From: Oscillospiraceae bacterium
GTDB taxonomy: Bacteria; Bacillota_A; Clostridia; Oscillospirales; Oscillospiraceae
NCBI GenBank assembly: GCA_017540945.1
Contig: JAFYAB010000037.1
Coordinates: 1-64,000, forward strand
Direction: 5' to 3'
DNA: 64,000 nt
The notes below the pieces were generated by a model. That model did not search any database and was not told where the DNA came from. It saw only the letters and a program-made list of their open reading frames with translations. Made by a program: the position numbers and the translations under genes. Positions 17,971 through 25,891 of the stretch are shown one piece after another (position 1 is the stretch's first letter; the number at the start of each line of letters is the position of its first letter).

Positions 17971-19329
17971 TCAAACTTCGCCGTCCGCGTCGTAGCGGCA
18001 GCCGTTGAGGGCGCCCCAGAGCTTGCAGGCGTCCTCCAGGATATGGGCGTTCTCGGCCTGCTCGTCAATGCCAACCAGCTCTCCGTCCTTCATCAGGACC
18101 TTTCCGGCTGCGATGGTGGTCCGGCACTGGCGGCCTGTCATGCCAAAGAGGATGTGTCCGTCGATGTTGGCGTCGGAGAAGGGAGTGAAGGGCTTGTAAT
18201 CCATGACGATGACGTCGGCGGAGGCGCCGGGCTTCAGGACGCCCAGCTCGTCCGGGAAGTATTTGCCGCCGATCTTCGCGTTGTTTTTGAAGAGCATGTC
18301 CGTGACCTCGCACCAGCCCACGTTGGGCAGACAGGCGTTCTGCTTCTGGGCGATCAGCGCCACCTTGACGGACTCCAGCATGTCGTTGGTGTAGGCGTCG
18401 GTGCCCAGGCCCAGAAGGATGCCGTTCTTGTAGAGCTGGAGCACGGGGCAGGTGCCCACGGCGTTGCCCATATTGGACTCCGGGTTGTTGACCACCATGG
18501 TACCGGTATTCTTGATGAGCTCGATCTCGGCGGAATTCACGTGGATGCAGTGACCCAGAATGGTTTTCGGCCCCAGGATGCCGTGGTCGTGGAGCCGCTG
18601 GACGGGACGGCGGCCGTAGTTTTGCAGGCTGTCATAGACGTCGTTCATGCCCTCAGACACATGGATATGGTAGCCGGTGCGGCCATTGTTGGCAGCCGCC
18701 ATACGCTCAAAGGTCTTGTCGGAGATGGTGAACAGGGCGTGACCTCCGAACATGGCCGCCAGCATGGGATCCTTCCGCTGCTCGCATTCGGTGATGAAAT
18801 CTGCGTTCTCCTGCACGGCCTGGAGAGCCTTTTCCTCCCCGTCCCGGTCGGAGACCTCATAGCAGAGGCAGGCGCGAATGCCGAATTTCTTGGCGGATTC
18901 GGCGATGGTGTGCAGGCTGCCGGGGATTTCGCCGAAGGAGGCGTGGTGGTCAAAGATCGTGGTGACGCCCTGCTTGATGCAGTCGATCATCAGGGCGTTG
19001 GCCGATGCGCAGGTACCGCTGAGGGTCAGCTTTCGGTCCATGGCCCACCACATGCCGTCCAGGACCTCGTAGAAGTTCGTGGCATTGTAGCCCTTGATGG
19101 AAAGCCCCCGGGCCAGGGCGGAATAGATATGCGTATGGGCGTTGATAAAGGCCGGCATGATGACGCCGCCCCGGGCGTCCAGAAATTCCGCGTCCGGATA
19201 TTGGGCCCGCAGCTCCGCAGTGGTCCCGAGCTGCTTGATCTGTCTGCCCTCAATGGCGACGCCTCCGTCTTTGATGTAGCCCCGGGCGGGGTCCCGGGTG
19301 ATCAGTCTGCCGTTTGCGAGCAAATACAT
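17971..19329 (-). CDS. ssnA: SsnA putative aminohydrolase
   Basis: A 452-residue amidohydrolase-superfamily enzyme. Metal ligands appear in order: NAHTHIY (HxH about 65), the mid-barrel His in HIHVSEG, HCIHVNS, and LGTDAYTND (Asp about 310). FDHHASFGEIPGS and NNPESNMGNAVG match SsnA, which belongs with guanine deaminase-like and TrzN-type hydrolases. The substrate is not established; its invariable partnership with ygfK in purine-degradation clusters suggests a nitrogen heterocycle intermediate. GGAAAGGAGAG precedes the ATG. First gene of the operon, behind a long structured leader. The usual neighbours (xdh, ygeX, ygeY, hyuA) are not within this window. Confidence 0.92.
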   Translation of the reverse strand: MYLLANGRLITRDPARGYIKDGGVAIEGRQIKQLGTTAELRAQYPDAEFLDARGGVIMPAFINAHTHIYSALARGLSIKGYNATNFYEVLDGMWWAMDRKLTLSGTCASANALMIDCIKQGVTTIFDHHASFGEIPGSLHTIAESAKKFGIRACLCYEVSDRDGEEKALQAVQENADFITECEQRKDPMLAAMFGGHALFTISDKTFERMAAANNGRTGYHIHVSEGMNDVYDSLQNYGRRPVQRLHDHGILGPKTILGHCIHVNSAEIELIKNTGTMVVNNPESNMGNAVGTCPVLQLYKNGILLGLGTDAYTNDMLESVKVALIAQKQNACLPNVGWCEVTDMLFKNNAKIGGKYFPDELGVLKPGASADVIVMDYKPFTPFSDANIDGHILFGMTGRQCRTTIAAGKVLMKDGELVGIDEQAENAHILEDACKLWGALNGCRYDADGEV

Positions 19330-19360
19330 ACAGTTCTCTCCTTTCCTGTAATACGATTAT

Positions 19361-19435
19361 TTGATGAAACGGTTATAATCCGTTTTCATCAACCGCAGCA
19401 AAGCTGCGGTTCGCAAGTCCATTTGGATTTGCAAT
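19361..19435. promoter_or_regulatory. Run of three hairpins in the ssnA leader
   Basis: Palindrome TTGATGAAACGG (19361-19372) with CCGTTTTCATCAA (19380-19392; one extra T) lies 32 nt upstream of the ssnA ATG. CCGCAGC-AAA-GCTGCGG (19393-19409) follows, then GCAAGTCC-ATTT-GGATTTGC. Together with the two hairpins of the dispersed repeat next to it, five stem-loops sit in a row. They could form an operator, an mRNA structure or a composite repeat. Confidence 0.55.
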
Positions 19436-19436
19436 C

Positions 19437-19552
19437 ATAGATATTGTACGGCATATTTCCTTGGGCTTTGCCCAGGGCGGCATCCGCAGAAAGCGGATGC
19501 CGGATAAAAAAGTATCGAACTCTTTTATCAAATATTCGTATAAAAACAAAAG
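19437..19552 (-). repeat. Two-hairpin dispersed repeat (copy 2)
   Basis: Reverse-orientation copy of the 3128-3230 element. CCTTGGGC-TTT-GCCCAGGG lies at 19459-19477 and GGCATCCGC (19479-19487) pairs with GCGGATGCC (19493-19501). The flank TATACGAATATTTGATAA on the minus strand also matches copy 1. It lies inside the predicted ssnA leader. Confidence 0.8.
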
Positions 19553-19657
19553 CCGGAAACGCAGGTAGTACCCTCATTTCCAGCCCGTGCGCTAAGCACT
19601 CCGTTTCAGCTGCGTATTCAATTGGATCCAAGCCCTGCCGCTCAAATCTTCATGTAT

Positions 19658-19686
19658 ATTATACAAGAAAACGGATCGTTTTGCAA
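19658..19686 (-). promoter_or_regulatory. Predicted ssnA promoter
   Basis: Minus strand: TTGCAA (19686-19681), a 17-nt spacer and TATAAT (19663-19658). A transcript from here has a leader of about 320 nt before the ssnA ATG. Apart from this promoter, the repeat and the hairpins, I see nothing in 19330-19748. Confidence 0.65.
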
Positions 19687-19748
19687 TGCCTTTGCCCTGT
19701 AAAACCCTCCAAAAAAACATAATCGCTTTTGTGTGGATTGACGAAAAA

Positions 19749-19776
19749 AGACAGGCAGCGCAAGCGCTGCCTGTCT
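19749..19776 (-). terminator. glyA terminator
   Basis: Perfect 13-bp stem AGACAGGCAGCGC/GCGCTGCCTGTCT with a 2-nt centre, followed on the minus strand by TTTTTTCG. It begins 23 nt past the glyA stop. Confidence 0.9.
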
Positions 19777-19798
19777 GCTCTTGTTCTTTTAGGCTGGA

Positions 19799-21046
19799 TT
19801 ATCGGTAGATGGGATACTTCTCGGTGAGCTTGACGACCTCGGCGCGGATGTAATCCTTCTGGTTCTCGAAGTCGCGGATGGCCAGGTCGATGAGCTCGGC
19901 CAGCTTCTCCATATCGGCCTCCTTCAGGCCGCGGGTGGTGACGGCGGGAGTGCCGATGCGGATGCCGGAGGTGACGAAGGGGCTTCTGGGCTCGCCGGGA
20001 ACGGTGTTCTTGTTGACGGTGATGTAGACCTCGTCCAGACGGTTCTGCAGCTCCTTGCCGGTGACCTCGAGACCGATCAGGTCGAGGAGCATCAGGTGGT
20101 TGTCGGTGCCGCCGGAGACGATCTTCTGGCCTCTCGCCATCAGGCCGTTGGCCAGGGCCTTGGCGTTGCGGACCACCTGCTCCTGGTAGGCCTTGAACTC
20201 GGGCTTGAGGGCTTCGCCGAAGGCCACGGCCTTGCCGGCGATCACGTGCATCAGGGGGCCGCCCTGGATGCCGGGGAAGATGGCCTTGTTGAAGTTGAAC
20301 TTATCGGCAGCTTCCTTGTTGGCCAGGATCAGGCCGCCGCGGGGTCCGCGGAGGGTCTTGTGGGTGGTGGAGGTGACCACATCCGCATAGGGGAAGGGAT
20401 TGGGATGCACGCCCGCGGCCACGAGGCCCGCGATGTGGGCCATATCCACCATCAGCACCGCGCCGACCTCGTCGCAGATCTCGCGGAACTTGGGGAAATC
20501 AATGGTGCGGCAGTAGGCAGAGGCGCCGGCCACGATCAGCTTGGGGTGATGCTCCAGAGCCTTATTCCGGACGTCCTCATAGTCGATGACGCCGTTGGCG
20601 TCCACGCCGTAGGAGACGCACTTGAAATACTTGCCGGACATATTGACGGGGCTGCCGTGGGTCAGGTGGCCGCCGTTGGAGAGGTCCATGCCCATGAAGG
20701 TATCGCCGGGATTCAGAATGGCAAAGAAGACCGCCATATTGGCCTGGGCGCCGGAATGGGGCTGCACGTTGGCATAGTCACAGCCAAAGAGCTTTTTGGC
20801 GCGGTCAATGGCGATGTTCTCCACCACGTCCACGCACTCGCAGCCGCCGTAGTAGCGCTTGCCGGGATAGCCCTCGGCATACTTGTTGGTCAGGACGCTT
20901 CCCATGGCCATCATGACTTCTTCGGAAACGATGTTCTCAGACGCGATCAGCTCCAGATTTCTGCTCTGTCTGGCGAACTCGGCCTGCATGGCCTCGCCGA
21001 CTTCGGGATCATAGCAAGCGATTCTGTCCAGGTTTTCTTTCAGCAT
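19799..21046 (-). CDS. glyA: Serine hydroxymethyltransferase
   Basis: PLP-dependent interconversion of serine and glycine with transfer of a one-carbon unit to tetrahydrofolate, in the cytoplasm. The 415 residues are full length: [36 protein letters not shown] split by the usual loop, QPHSGAQAN, and the PLP lysine in [24 protein letters not shown] lies a few nt before the ATG. It has its own promoter and terminator, but sits directly after the folD/cyclo-ligase pair on the same strand, giving a functional one-carbon folate block. Confidence 0.97.
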   Translation of the reverse strand: MLKENLDRIACYDPEVGEAMQAEFARQSRNLELIASENIVSEEVMMAMGSVLTNKYAEGYPGKRYYGGCECVDVVENIAIDRAKKLFGCDYANVQPHSGAQANMAVFFAILNPGDTFMGMDLSNGGHLTHGSPVNMSGKYFKCVSYGVDANGVIDYEDVRNKALEHHPKLIVAGASAYCRTIDFPKFREICDEVGAVLMVDMAHIAGLVAAGVHPNPFPYADVVTSTTHKTLRGPRGGLILANKEAADKFNFNKAIFPGIQGGPLMHVIAGKAVAFGEALKPEFKAYQEQVVRNAKALANGLMARGQKIVSGGTDNHLMLLDLIGLEVTGKELQNRLDEVYITVNKNTVPGEPRSPFVTSGIRIGTPAVTTRGLKEADMEKLAELIDLAIRDFENQKDYIRAEVVKLTEKYPIYR

Positions 21047-21113
21047 GGTATCTCCTCCGTTTTGATGATTTCAATACAGTTTTTGTTAATTTGCGCCGTT
21101 ACGCACTATGATA

Positions 21114-21142
21114 AATGTACCACAAGAAGAAAGGAAAGTCAA
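21114..21142 (-). promoter_or_regulatory. glyA promoter
   Basis: Minus strand: TTGACT (21142-21137), a 17-nt spacer and TACATT (21119-21114). The -35 lies inside one arm of the adjacent hairpin at 21130-21168. Confidence 0.6.
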
Positions 21143-21168
21143 CCGATTTCCGGTATCGACTTTCCTTT
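21130..21168 (-). terminator. Terminator of the folD unit overlapping the glyA -35
   Basis: AAAGGAAAGTC (21130-21140) pairs with GACTTTCCTTT (21158-21168), beginning 9 nt after the cyclo-ligase stop. On the minus strand a T-rich CTTTCTTCTT follows. The promoter-proximal arm carries the TTGACT of glyA. Confidence 0.65.
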
Positions 21169-21176
21169 ACCCGTTA

Positions 21177-21755
21177 TTACATTTCCTTTTGATAGACCGC
21201 AGCTTCCGTGAAGACCATTTCCACAGATTGATCCCAAGGATCTACGGGTAAACGGTCGACCTTCTGGATCTCGAAGGCGGCCATTACGATATGAGCGTTG
21301 ACGCAGCGGGGCAGATACCGGTCGTAGTAGCCGCCCCCCATGCCCATGCGATTGCAGGCTGGGTCGAAGGCCGTGCCGGGGCAGACCACCAGGTCGATCT
21401 CCTCCGGCGGGACCTCCTCGGACAGCTCCCGCACCGGCTCCCGGATGCCGTAGGCGCCGGGCTTCCAGGCGCCGGGGACCATGGCAATCATCTCCGTTTT
21501 GCTCACAACCAGGGGGTAGCAGAAACGCTTCCCTGCGGCGGCGGGGTGGGTCAGCAGGGAATCCAGAGAGAGCTCGCCGCCCACGTGGTCGTAGATCATC
21601 ACGGTGTTCGCGGCGCGGAAGGCCTCGGAGGCGGCGATCCGGTCCACGGCCTTGGCGGATTTCTCCTCGCGCTCGGCGGTCGTGAGACTGCTGCGGGCCT
21701 GTTTCTTCTCTTTGCGGATTTTGGCGCGTTCTTCGCTTCGATTGGTTTCAGCCAT
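21177..21755 (-). CDS. 5-formyltetrahydrofolate cyclo-ligase
   Basis: ATP-dependent conversion of 5-formyl-THF to 5,10-methenyl-THF, which rescues the inhibitory folate that SHMT makes as a side product. The 192 residues show the basic N-terminal helix (KIRKEKKQARSSLT), FCYPLVV, and the ligase signature DLVVCPGTAFDPACNRMGMGGGYYDRYL. The frame is open further upstream, but those residues come from a GTAGGGGCG repeat; the ATG at 21755 has GAGGAA before it and is used. It lies 66 nt after folD and 130 nt before glyA, so its product acts beside both. Confidence 0.9.
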   Translation of the reverse strand: MAETNRSEERAKIRKEKKQARSSLTTAEREEKSAKAVDRIAASEAFRAANTVMIYDHVGGELSLDSLLTHPAAAGKRFCYPLVVSKTEMIAMVPGAWKPGAYGIREPVRELSEEVPPEEIDLVVCPGTAFDPACNRMGMGGGYYDRYLPRCVNAHIVMAAFEIQKVDRLPVDPWDQSVEMVFTEAAVYQKEM

Positions 21756-21775
21756 TTGATTTCGTTCCTCGTGCG

Positions 21776-21834
21776 GGCGCTCAATGAGCGCCCCTACGGC
21801 GTATTTGTCACTTGTCACCTGTCACTTTTCCCTT
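21776..21834. repeat. Gene-border repeat: GTAGGGGCG hairpin plus GTGACA tract
   Basis: On the minus strand the folD stop codon opens a tract AAGTGACAGGTGACAAGTGACA, shown here as GTGACA units at 21806-21834. It is followed by CGCCGTAGGGGCGCTCATTGAGCGCCC (units at 21776-21800), which forms a GGGCGCTCA/TGAGCGCCC stem. A similar GTGACA tract abuts the proS stop at 55039. Confidence 0.55.
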
Positions 21835-22685
21835 GCGATTGCGCGCTTCGCGGCCTCCACGACGTGCTTGCAGAGAACGGCGGAGGTGACGCTGCCGACG
21901 CCCCCGGGAACGGGGGTAATGGCTGCCACGATTGGCTCGGCCTCTTCAAAGCGGACGTCGCCGCAGAGCTTCTGCTTGGCCTCATTCCAGCCGATGCCCA
22001 CGTCGATGACGGTCTGGCCGGGACGCAGGTACTCCGCGCCCACGCTCTCCATCTGGCCGGAGGCGGCCACAATGATATCGGCCTCCCGGGTCACGGAGGG
22101 AACGTCCACGGTCCTGGTGTGGCAAACTGTGACGGTAGCGTTGGCGTGCATCAGCATCATTGCAACGGGTCGTCCGATCACCAGAGATCTGCCGATCACC
22201 GTCACCCGTTTCCCCTTCAGTTCAACACCGTAATGCCGAAGGATCTCCATGGCCGCCTGGGCTGTGCAGGGCGGAAAGCCCAGAGGCGTATTGGTAAAGA
22301 CCCCCGCCAGGGAACCGTCGGTGCAGCCGTCCACATCCTTCTCCGGGGCCAGCATTTTGCGGGCCTTCTCGCCGTCCAGCTGCTTGGGCAGGGGCCGGAA
22401 CATCAGAATCCCATGGACCGCGGGGTCGGCGTTCAGGCCCTCCAGGGTGGAGAAGAAGGTCTCGCTGTCCACGTCCGCGGGCAGCACTACGTTCCGAGGC
22501 TCCACGCCCACCAAGGCACAGCGCTTCATGGCTCCACGCTCATAGGCCAGGTCATCGTCCCGCTGTCCGACCCGCAGGATCGCCAGGACGGGAACGATCC
22601 CTTTCTGCTTCAATTCAGCCACGTCAGCCGTCAGCTTCTCGCTCAGCGCAGCTGCCACCGGCGCGCCCTTCATGAGTTCCGCCAT
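21822..22685 (-). CDS. folD: Bifunctional methylene-THF dehydrogenase / methenyl-THF cyclohydrolase
   Basis: Oxidises methylene-THF with NAD(P)+ and hydrolyses methenyl-THF to 10-formyl-THF. The 287 residues include LAILRVGQRDDDLAYERGAMKRC, MFRPLPKQLD, PEKDVDGCTDGSLAGVF, the Rossmann GRSLVIGRPVAMML and the C-terminal TPVPGGVGSVTSAVL. In typical FolD the catalytic Lys lies four residues after the Tyr (YVxxK); here that position is Ala in YERGAMK and a Lys lies six after. I recall the same YERGAMK form in other clostridial FolD proteins. GGAGGATACCAAA precedes the ATG. First gene of the folate block. Confidence 0.93.
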   Translation of the reverse strand: MAELMKGAPVAAALSEKLTADVAELKQKGIVPVLAILRVGQRDDDLAYERGAMKRCALVGVEPRNVVLPADVDSETFFSTLEGLNADPAVHGILMFRPLPKQLDGEKARKMLAPEKDVDGCTDGSLAGVFTNTPLGFPPCTAQAAMEILRHYGVELKGKRVTVIGRSLVIGRPVAMMLMHANATVTVCHTRTVDVPSVTREADIIVAASGQMESVGAEYLRPGQTVIDVGIGWNEAKQKLCGDVRFEEAEPIVAAITPVPGGVGSVTSAVLCKHVVEAAKRAIAREK

Positions 22686-22689
22686 TTTG

Positions 22690-22836
22690 GTATCCTCCTA
22701 TTTCCTCTTGCGTCGTCATCGTGATCGGGTTCCGGAATTGATCCTTCGCTTCCTGCAGAAGCATCGCAATGGGAACTTGGCATTCTGCAAGGCATCAACG
22801 AATCATCCGCGGCTCCAAGCCGCGCTCCCGGAAATC
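22690..22836 (-). promoter_or_regulatory. Structured 5' leader of folD (candidate)
   Basis: About 150 nt between the predicted transcription start and folD. It holds a 7-bp GC hairpin (CGCGGCT/AGCCGCG, 22808-22824), a TGCAGAA/TTCTGCA stem around a 22-nt region, and longer-range GGATGATTCG with CGAAGGATCAATTCC pairing. The gene identity invites a folate-sensing role, but I could not match it confidently to the THF riboswitch on either strand. Confidence 0.4.
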
Positions 22837-22842
22837 GATGTC

Positions 22843-22870
22843 ATTATATCATAAATACGGGAAAAAGCAA
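22843..22870 (-). promoter_or_regulatory. folD promoter
   Basis: Minus strand: TTGCTT (22870-22865), a 16-nt spacer and TATAAT (22848-22843). The stretch 22881-23200 beyond it holds only a short direct repeat (TTTTCAGCCGGAC at about 22878 and 22902) and no gene I can support. Confidence 0.65.
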
Positions 22871-23258
22871 GCCGGGTTTTTCAGCCGGACATACAGCCTG
22901 TTTTCAGCCGGACCATAAAGACAAGGGCTTGTAGATCTATTGGCTTGCAAGCGGCCAGAGCATGTGTGATACCGGTTTCGCTGCAAGCTGATTTGTCAGG
23001 GGGAGCCGGGGATCTGTCACGCATCTCATGAAAGAGCTCGTCATGGATTCTTGACAAGTCGGAAGCTCTGTGACCGGATGATGCCGCAGCAAGGATTCCG
23101 TGCCGGGCCGCGCTGCCTTTCCCCGGCAGACAGTCCTTCTTTTTTTGCAAAACGGGAAATCAAATCGACAAATTGTGAAACAGCCGGGCATCCGCCCGAA
23201 AAGCTGGTACAATGCAGGCAGCGGACCCCGAAAAAAACAAAAAAAGGAGAAACAACTC

Positions 23259-24047
23259 ATGAAAAAAGGAAAAGCGGGTCTCGGCCTGGTATTGACCGCC
23301 ATTCTGCTGGCTGTGATGATCGCGTTCGGCTGCGTGGTGAACACCTATGCCGAACAAATCAGTTACTGGTGGAGCGGCACCTTCACCGAGCCCATGACGA
23401 AAGCGGAATACAGCGCTGACGACGCGCTCGAAAACGGCCGCGCCGTTTCCATCGAGCAGGTCAACGAGGGCGTCGTTCTCCTGGAGAACAAAAACGATAC
23501 CCTGCCGCTGAAGGACAGCGAGCGCAGCGTCTCCCTGATCGGCTACGGCTCCCACAACCCCGTCTACTGCGGCGCGGGCTCCGTGAGCTGGAACACCACC
23601 GGCGACCGCTCCGACTTCTACGACGCCTTCGGCTACTACGGCTTCACGGTCATCGAGGCGCTGAAGAACTACTACGTCAAGAACTTCGGCGACCGCGACA
23701 CCAAGGAAAGCCAGTCCGAAATGACCGGCGGCGACTTCACCATCTATGACCGCGAGATCAACGAGTATGAGGACCTCCTCAAGTCCGGCGGCGCTGCCGG
23801 CGACGTCGCGATCGTCACCCTCTCCCGTATGGGCGGCGAAAACAACGACCTGCCCATGGACATGGGCGACTCCGAGCTGCTGGGCGGCGACGATCTCTGC
23901 GACCGCAAGAACAGCTTCGGCGACCCCGGCAAGAGCTACCTGGAGCTCCAGGACACCGAGCTGGCCCTGAAGGCCGCCCGTGAGAACTACTCCAAGGTCA
24001 TCGTCCTGCTGAACACCTGCAACGCCATGGAGTGCGGCCCCTGTTAG
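23259..24047 (+). pseudogene. Truncated GH3 glycosidase
   Basis: An N-terminal anchor (MKKGKAGLGLVLTAILLAVM) is followed by a GH3_C-type domain: VNEGVVLLENKNDTLPL, GAGSVSWNTTGD, and VIVLLNTCNAMECGP, where homology stops. The frame then runs into a foreign Cys codon and TAG. Membrane-anchored clostridial GH3 proteins with the C-domain first normally continue with the catalytic GH3 domain carrying the Asp nucleophile; that whole part is missing. Its promoter, GGAGA ribosome site and 5' coding region look intact. The cut coincides with an IS21-like terminus at 24042. The remainder is not found after the mobile genes, so either a deletion followed insertion or the contig is joined wrongly. Confidence 0.8.
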
Positions 24048-24110
24048 CGTCCAGTGAAAATCGCCATTTCGGGATCGGCGAAAATCGCCAAAATGGGGCC
24101 ACTCAAAAAA
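24042..24110. mobile_element. IS21-like terminal sequence remnant
   Basis: Begins TGTTAGCG exactly where GH3 homology ends. It holds two direct repeats GTGAAAATCGCCA (24054-24066) and GCGAAAATCGCCA (24078-24090), then AAAATGGGGCCAC. IS21-family ends start with TG and carry repeated motifs of this look. No istA or istB is present, so only an end survives. The family call is from memory of similar ends. Confidence 0.45.
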
Positions 24111-24172
24111 GCCAAATGAAATAAATCAGCCATTCCAATTGTGCGTTCAATATCATTCCAGAGCGCACGCCC

Positions 24173-25426
24173 ATGAACGTCCATTTCAAATCTCCGACCG
24201 GCACCTACGAGGAAACCTTCGACGCGCTGGAACAGGCAAACGTCATTTCCACCTGGGGTATGAAGCCCAACTCCACCAAAATGTGCGAGCTGATCTTCGA
24301 CGTCAATTCCGCTTACTTTTACAATCACGGCGGGTATGAATTCGCAAAACAGTTTTATGCAAACGCTTATCAAGCGGCGATCAAAATCGTCGGCGGCGAG
24401 CAGTATATCCTCTCCGCCGTCATGCACGCAGATGAACGGAACAAGGGAATGTCGGAGGCGCTGGGCGAGGACGTTTACCATTATCATCTGCATGTGGTCT
24501 ACGTTCCCGTGGTGGAAAAGGAGGTCCGCTGGACAAAGCGCTGCAAGGACCCGTCGCTGGTCGGCACGGTCAAAGAAGTGAAGCACCAGGTCAGTCGCAC
24601 GAAGAAATGGGATTCCAAGCAGGCGGTGGACGAAAATGGGGAGCTCATGTTCGACGCCAAGGGCAAGAAGGTTCTTCGGCCTTCCTACTCCGTGTTGCAG
24701 GATGATTTCTACAATTTCATGCACAACGCCGGGTACACGGATTTGCAGCGAGGCGAGCGCGGCAGCAGCGAAGAGCATCTGACCGTGACGCAGTTCAAGG
24801 TGGAAAAGGAACAGCAGCGGCTTGCTTCTCTCCAGGCGGAATCCCGTGAAAAGGAAATGGCCATCCTCGGCTTGGAGGAATTGAAAGCCCGGGCCGAGGG
24901 AGAACTGGAAGACACCAACCTGGAGGTGAGCATCGCCCAGGATCGACTGAACGACCTGACGCCGCGGATCAAGGATGCGGAGGCTTTCATCGAAAAGCAT
25001 CTCGGGAAACCGGAGGCCCTGCTTCCAGCGTCGAGCGTGGTCGAACGCGGCAACCATTACCGTGAGGAGAAGGCAATGCCGATTCTGAAAAAGCTGTGGC
25101 AGGCGGCACTGTCCCTGTATCACAGACTCCAGGATCTGCGCCGGGATTTCCAGAACTTGCAGCGAAAGTTTGAGTCCGTTTCCCGGGACCGCGACATTTA
25201 CAAACGCCGCTGGGAAAAGGCCGGCGAAGAAAACGAAACGCTCAAAACGGAGCTTCAGGATTATGCTCGCGTGAAGCAGGAGCTCGGCCCCGACCAGGTT
25301 CACCTGTTGATTACGCTCTCAAAGGCCAAAGAATCCGCTGAACGGGAGCGCAGAGCGGCCGAAAAGGAAGCGCAAAAGGCTGCCAAACGTGCCGCCCGTT
25401 CCCGGTACGATTTGGATGCCCGATAA
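24173..25426 (+). CDS. Mob/Pre-type relaxase, N-terminally truncated
   Basis: A MobV/MobL-like plasmid recombination and mobilisation enzyme that would nick at oriT. It keeps the metal-binding core (SAVMHADE, then YHYHLHVVYVPV) and RGERGSSEEHLTVTQF, followed by a long coiled coil (about residues 185-400, Glu/Lys/Arg-rich). The same frame is open from 24125 (reading through CAFNIIPERTP into the ATG), and that part also looks family-like, but a stop lies just before it. The usual start and first motif are therefore missing. 417 residues from the first ATG. No convincing ribosome site precedes it. It is probably inactive. Confidence 0.75.
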   Translation: MNVHFKSPTGTYEETFDALEQANVISTWGMKPNSTKMCELIFDVNSAYFYNHGGYEFAKQFYANAYQAAIKIVGGEQYILSAVMHADERNKGMSEALGEDVYHYHLHVVYVPVVEKEVRWTKRCKDPSLVGTVKEVKHQVSRTKKWDSKQAVDENGELMFDAKGKKVLRPSYSVLQDDFYNFMHNAGYTDLQRGERGSSEEHLTVTQFKVEKEQQRLASLQAESREKEMAILGLEELKARAEGELEDTNLEVSIAQDRLNDLTPRIKDAEAFIEKHLGKPEALLPASSVVERGNHYREEKAMPILKKLWQAALSLYHRLQDLRRDFQNLQRKFESVSRDRDIYKRRWEKAGEENETLKTELQDYARVKQELGPDQVHLLITLSKAKESAERERRAAEKEAQKAAKRAARSRYDLDAR

Positions 25427-25532
25427 TCCCGTTTTGATCTGGCAAAATCGCAAATTATCCAATAGCGGCAGCCTCAATGATACAACGGGTCATTGGGGCT
25501 GCTTCTATCGAAAAATCGGCCTCTTTTTTCAG

Positions 25533-25543
25533 GTCTTGACCTG
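25533..25543 (+). repeat. GTCTTGACCTG repeat 1 of 4
   Basis: Eleven bases found in every long non-coding gap of the mobile element: here after the relaxase, then 27307-27317, 27424-27434, and as GTTTTGACCTG at 28916-28926 after int. None lies in a coding region of the element that I can see. Confidence 0.6.
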
Positions 25544-25588
25544 GACGCAGAGGGCCGAAAAACACTACTTTTTTGAAAGGAAATGAAA

Positions 25589-25891
25589 ATGAATAAAAAG
25601 CAAAAGTTCACCCAGGCTTACTTCAACGAAGCCGAGCCTATGATGGAAATCACCACCCATAACACCGATCTCAAGCGTCGGCTGCGTGCCTTCGCAGTTG
25701 AGCACCCTGACCTTTGCCGGATCACCGAAATCGACGAAGGACGCATGAGTGTGGAGATTGACAAGCGCCGCTGCGCCTTCCGTCTGACCGCACCCTATTC
25801 TGAGAAGCGGAAGCGGCAGCTCCGTGAAAGCGGAAAGGCGCAGGGCATCCACACCCGTCTGAAAGAGGAAGGAAGTGAGGTCGATGGCTGA
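25589..25891 (+). CDS. Small mobile-element protein (100 aa), unknown function
   Basis: Starts at the second of two adjacent ATGs because GAAAGG is 8 nt upstream. The protein is charged (KRRLRAFAVEHPDLCRITEIDEGRMSVEIDKRRCAFRLTAPYSEKRK). It looks like a small alpha/beta protein rather than a helix-turn-helix. Genes of this type commonly sit directly before the primase/helicase in clostridial mobilizable elements; I know no function for them. It overlaps the helicase start by 8 nt. Confidence 0.65.
   Translation: MNKKQKFTQAYFNEAEPMMEITTHNTDLKRRLRAFAVEHPDLCRITEIDEGRMSVEIDKRRCAFRLTAPYSEKRKRQLRESGKAQGIHTRLKEEGSEVDG

Noticed and set aside
21756..21818. N-terminal extension of the 5-formyl-THF cyclo-ligase
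   Set aside because: These codons come from the GTAGGGGCG gene-border repeat. A good ribosome site and homology support the ATG at 21755.
22690..22836. THF riboswitch upstream of folD
   Set aside because: Only short pieces resemble the motif, and partly on the opposite strand. The core could not be aligned, so it is listed as an unclassified leader only.
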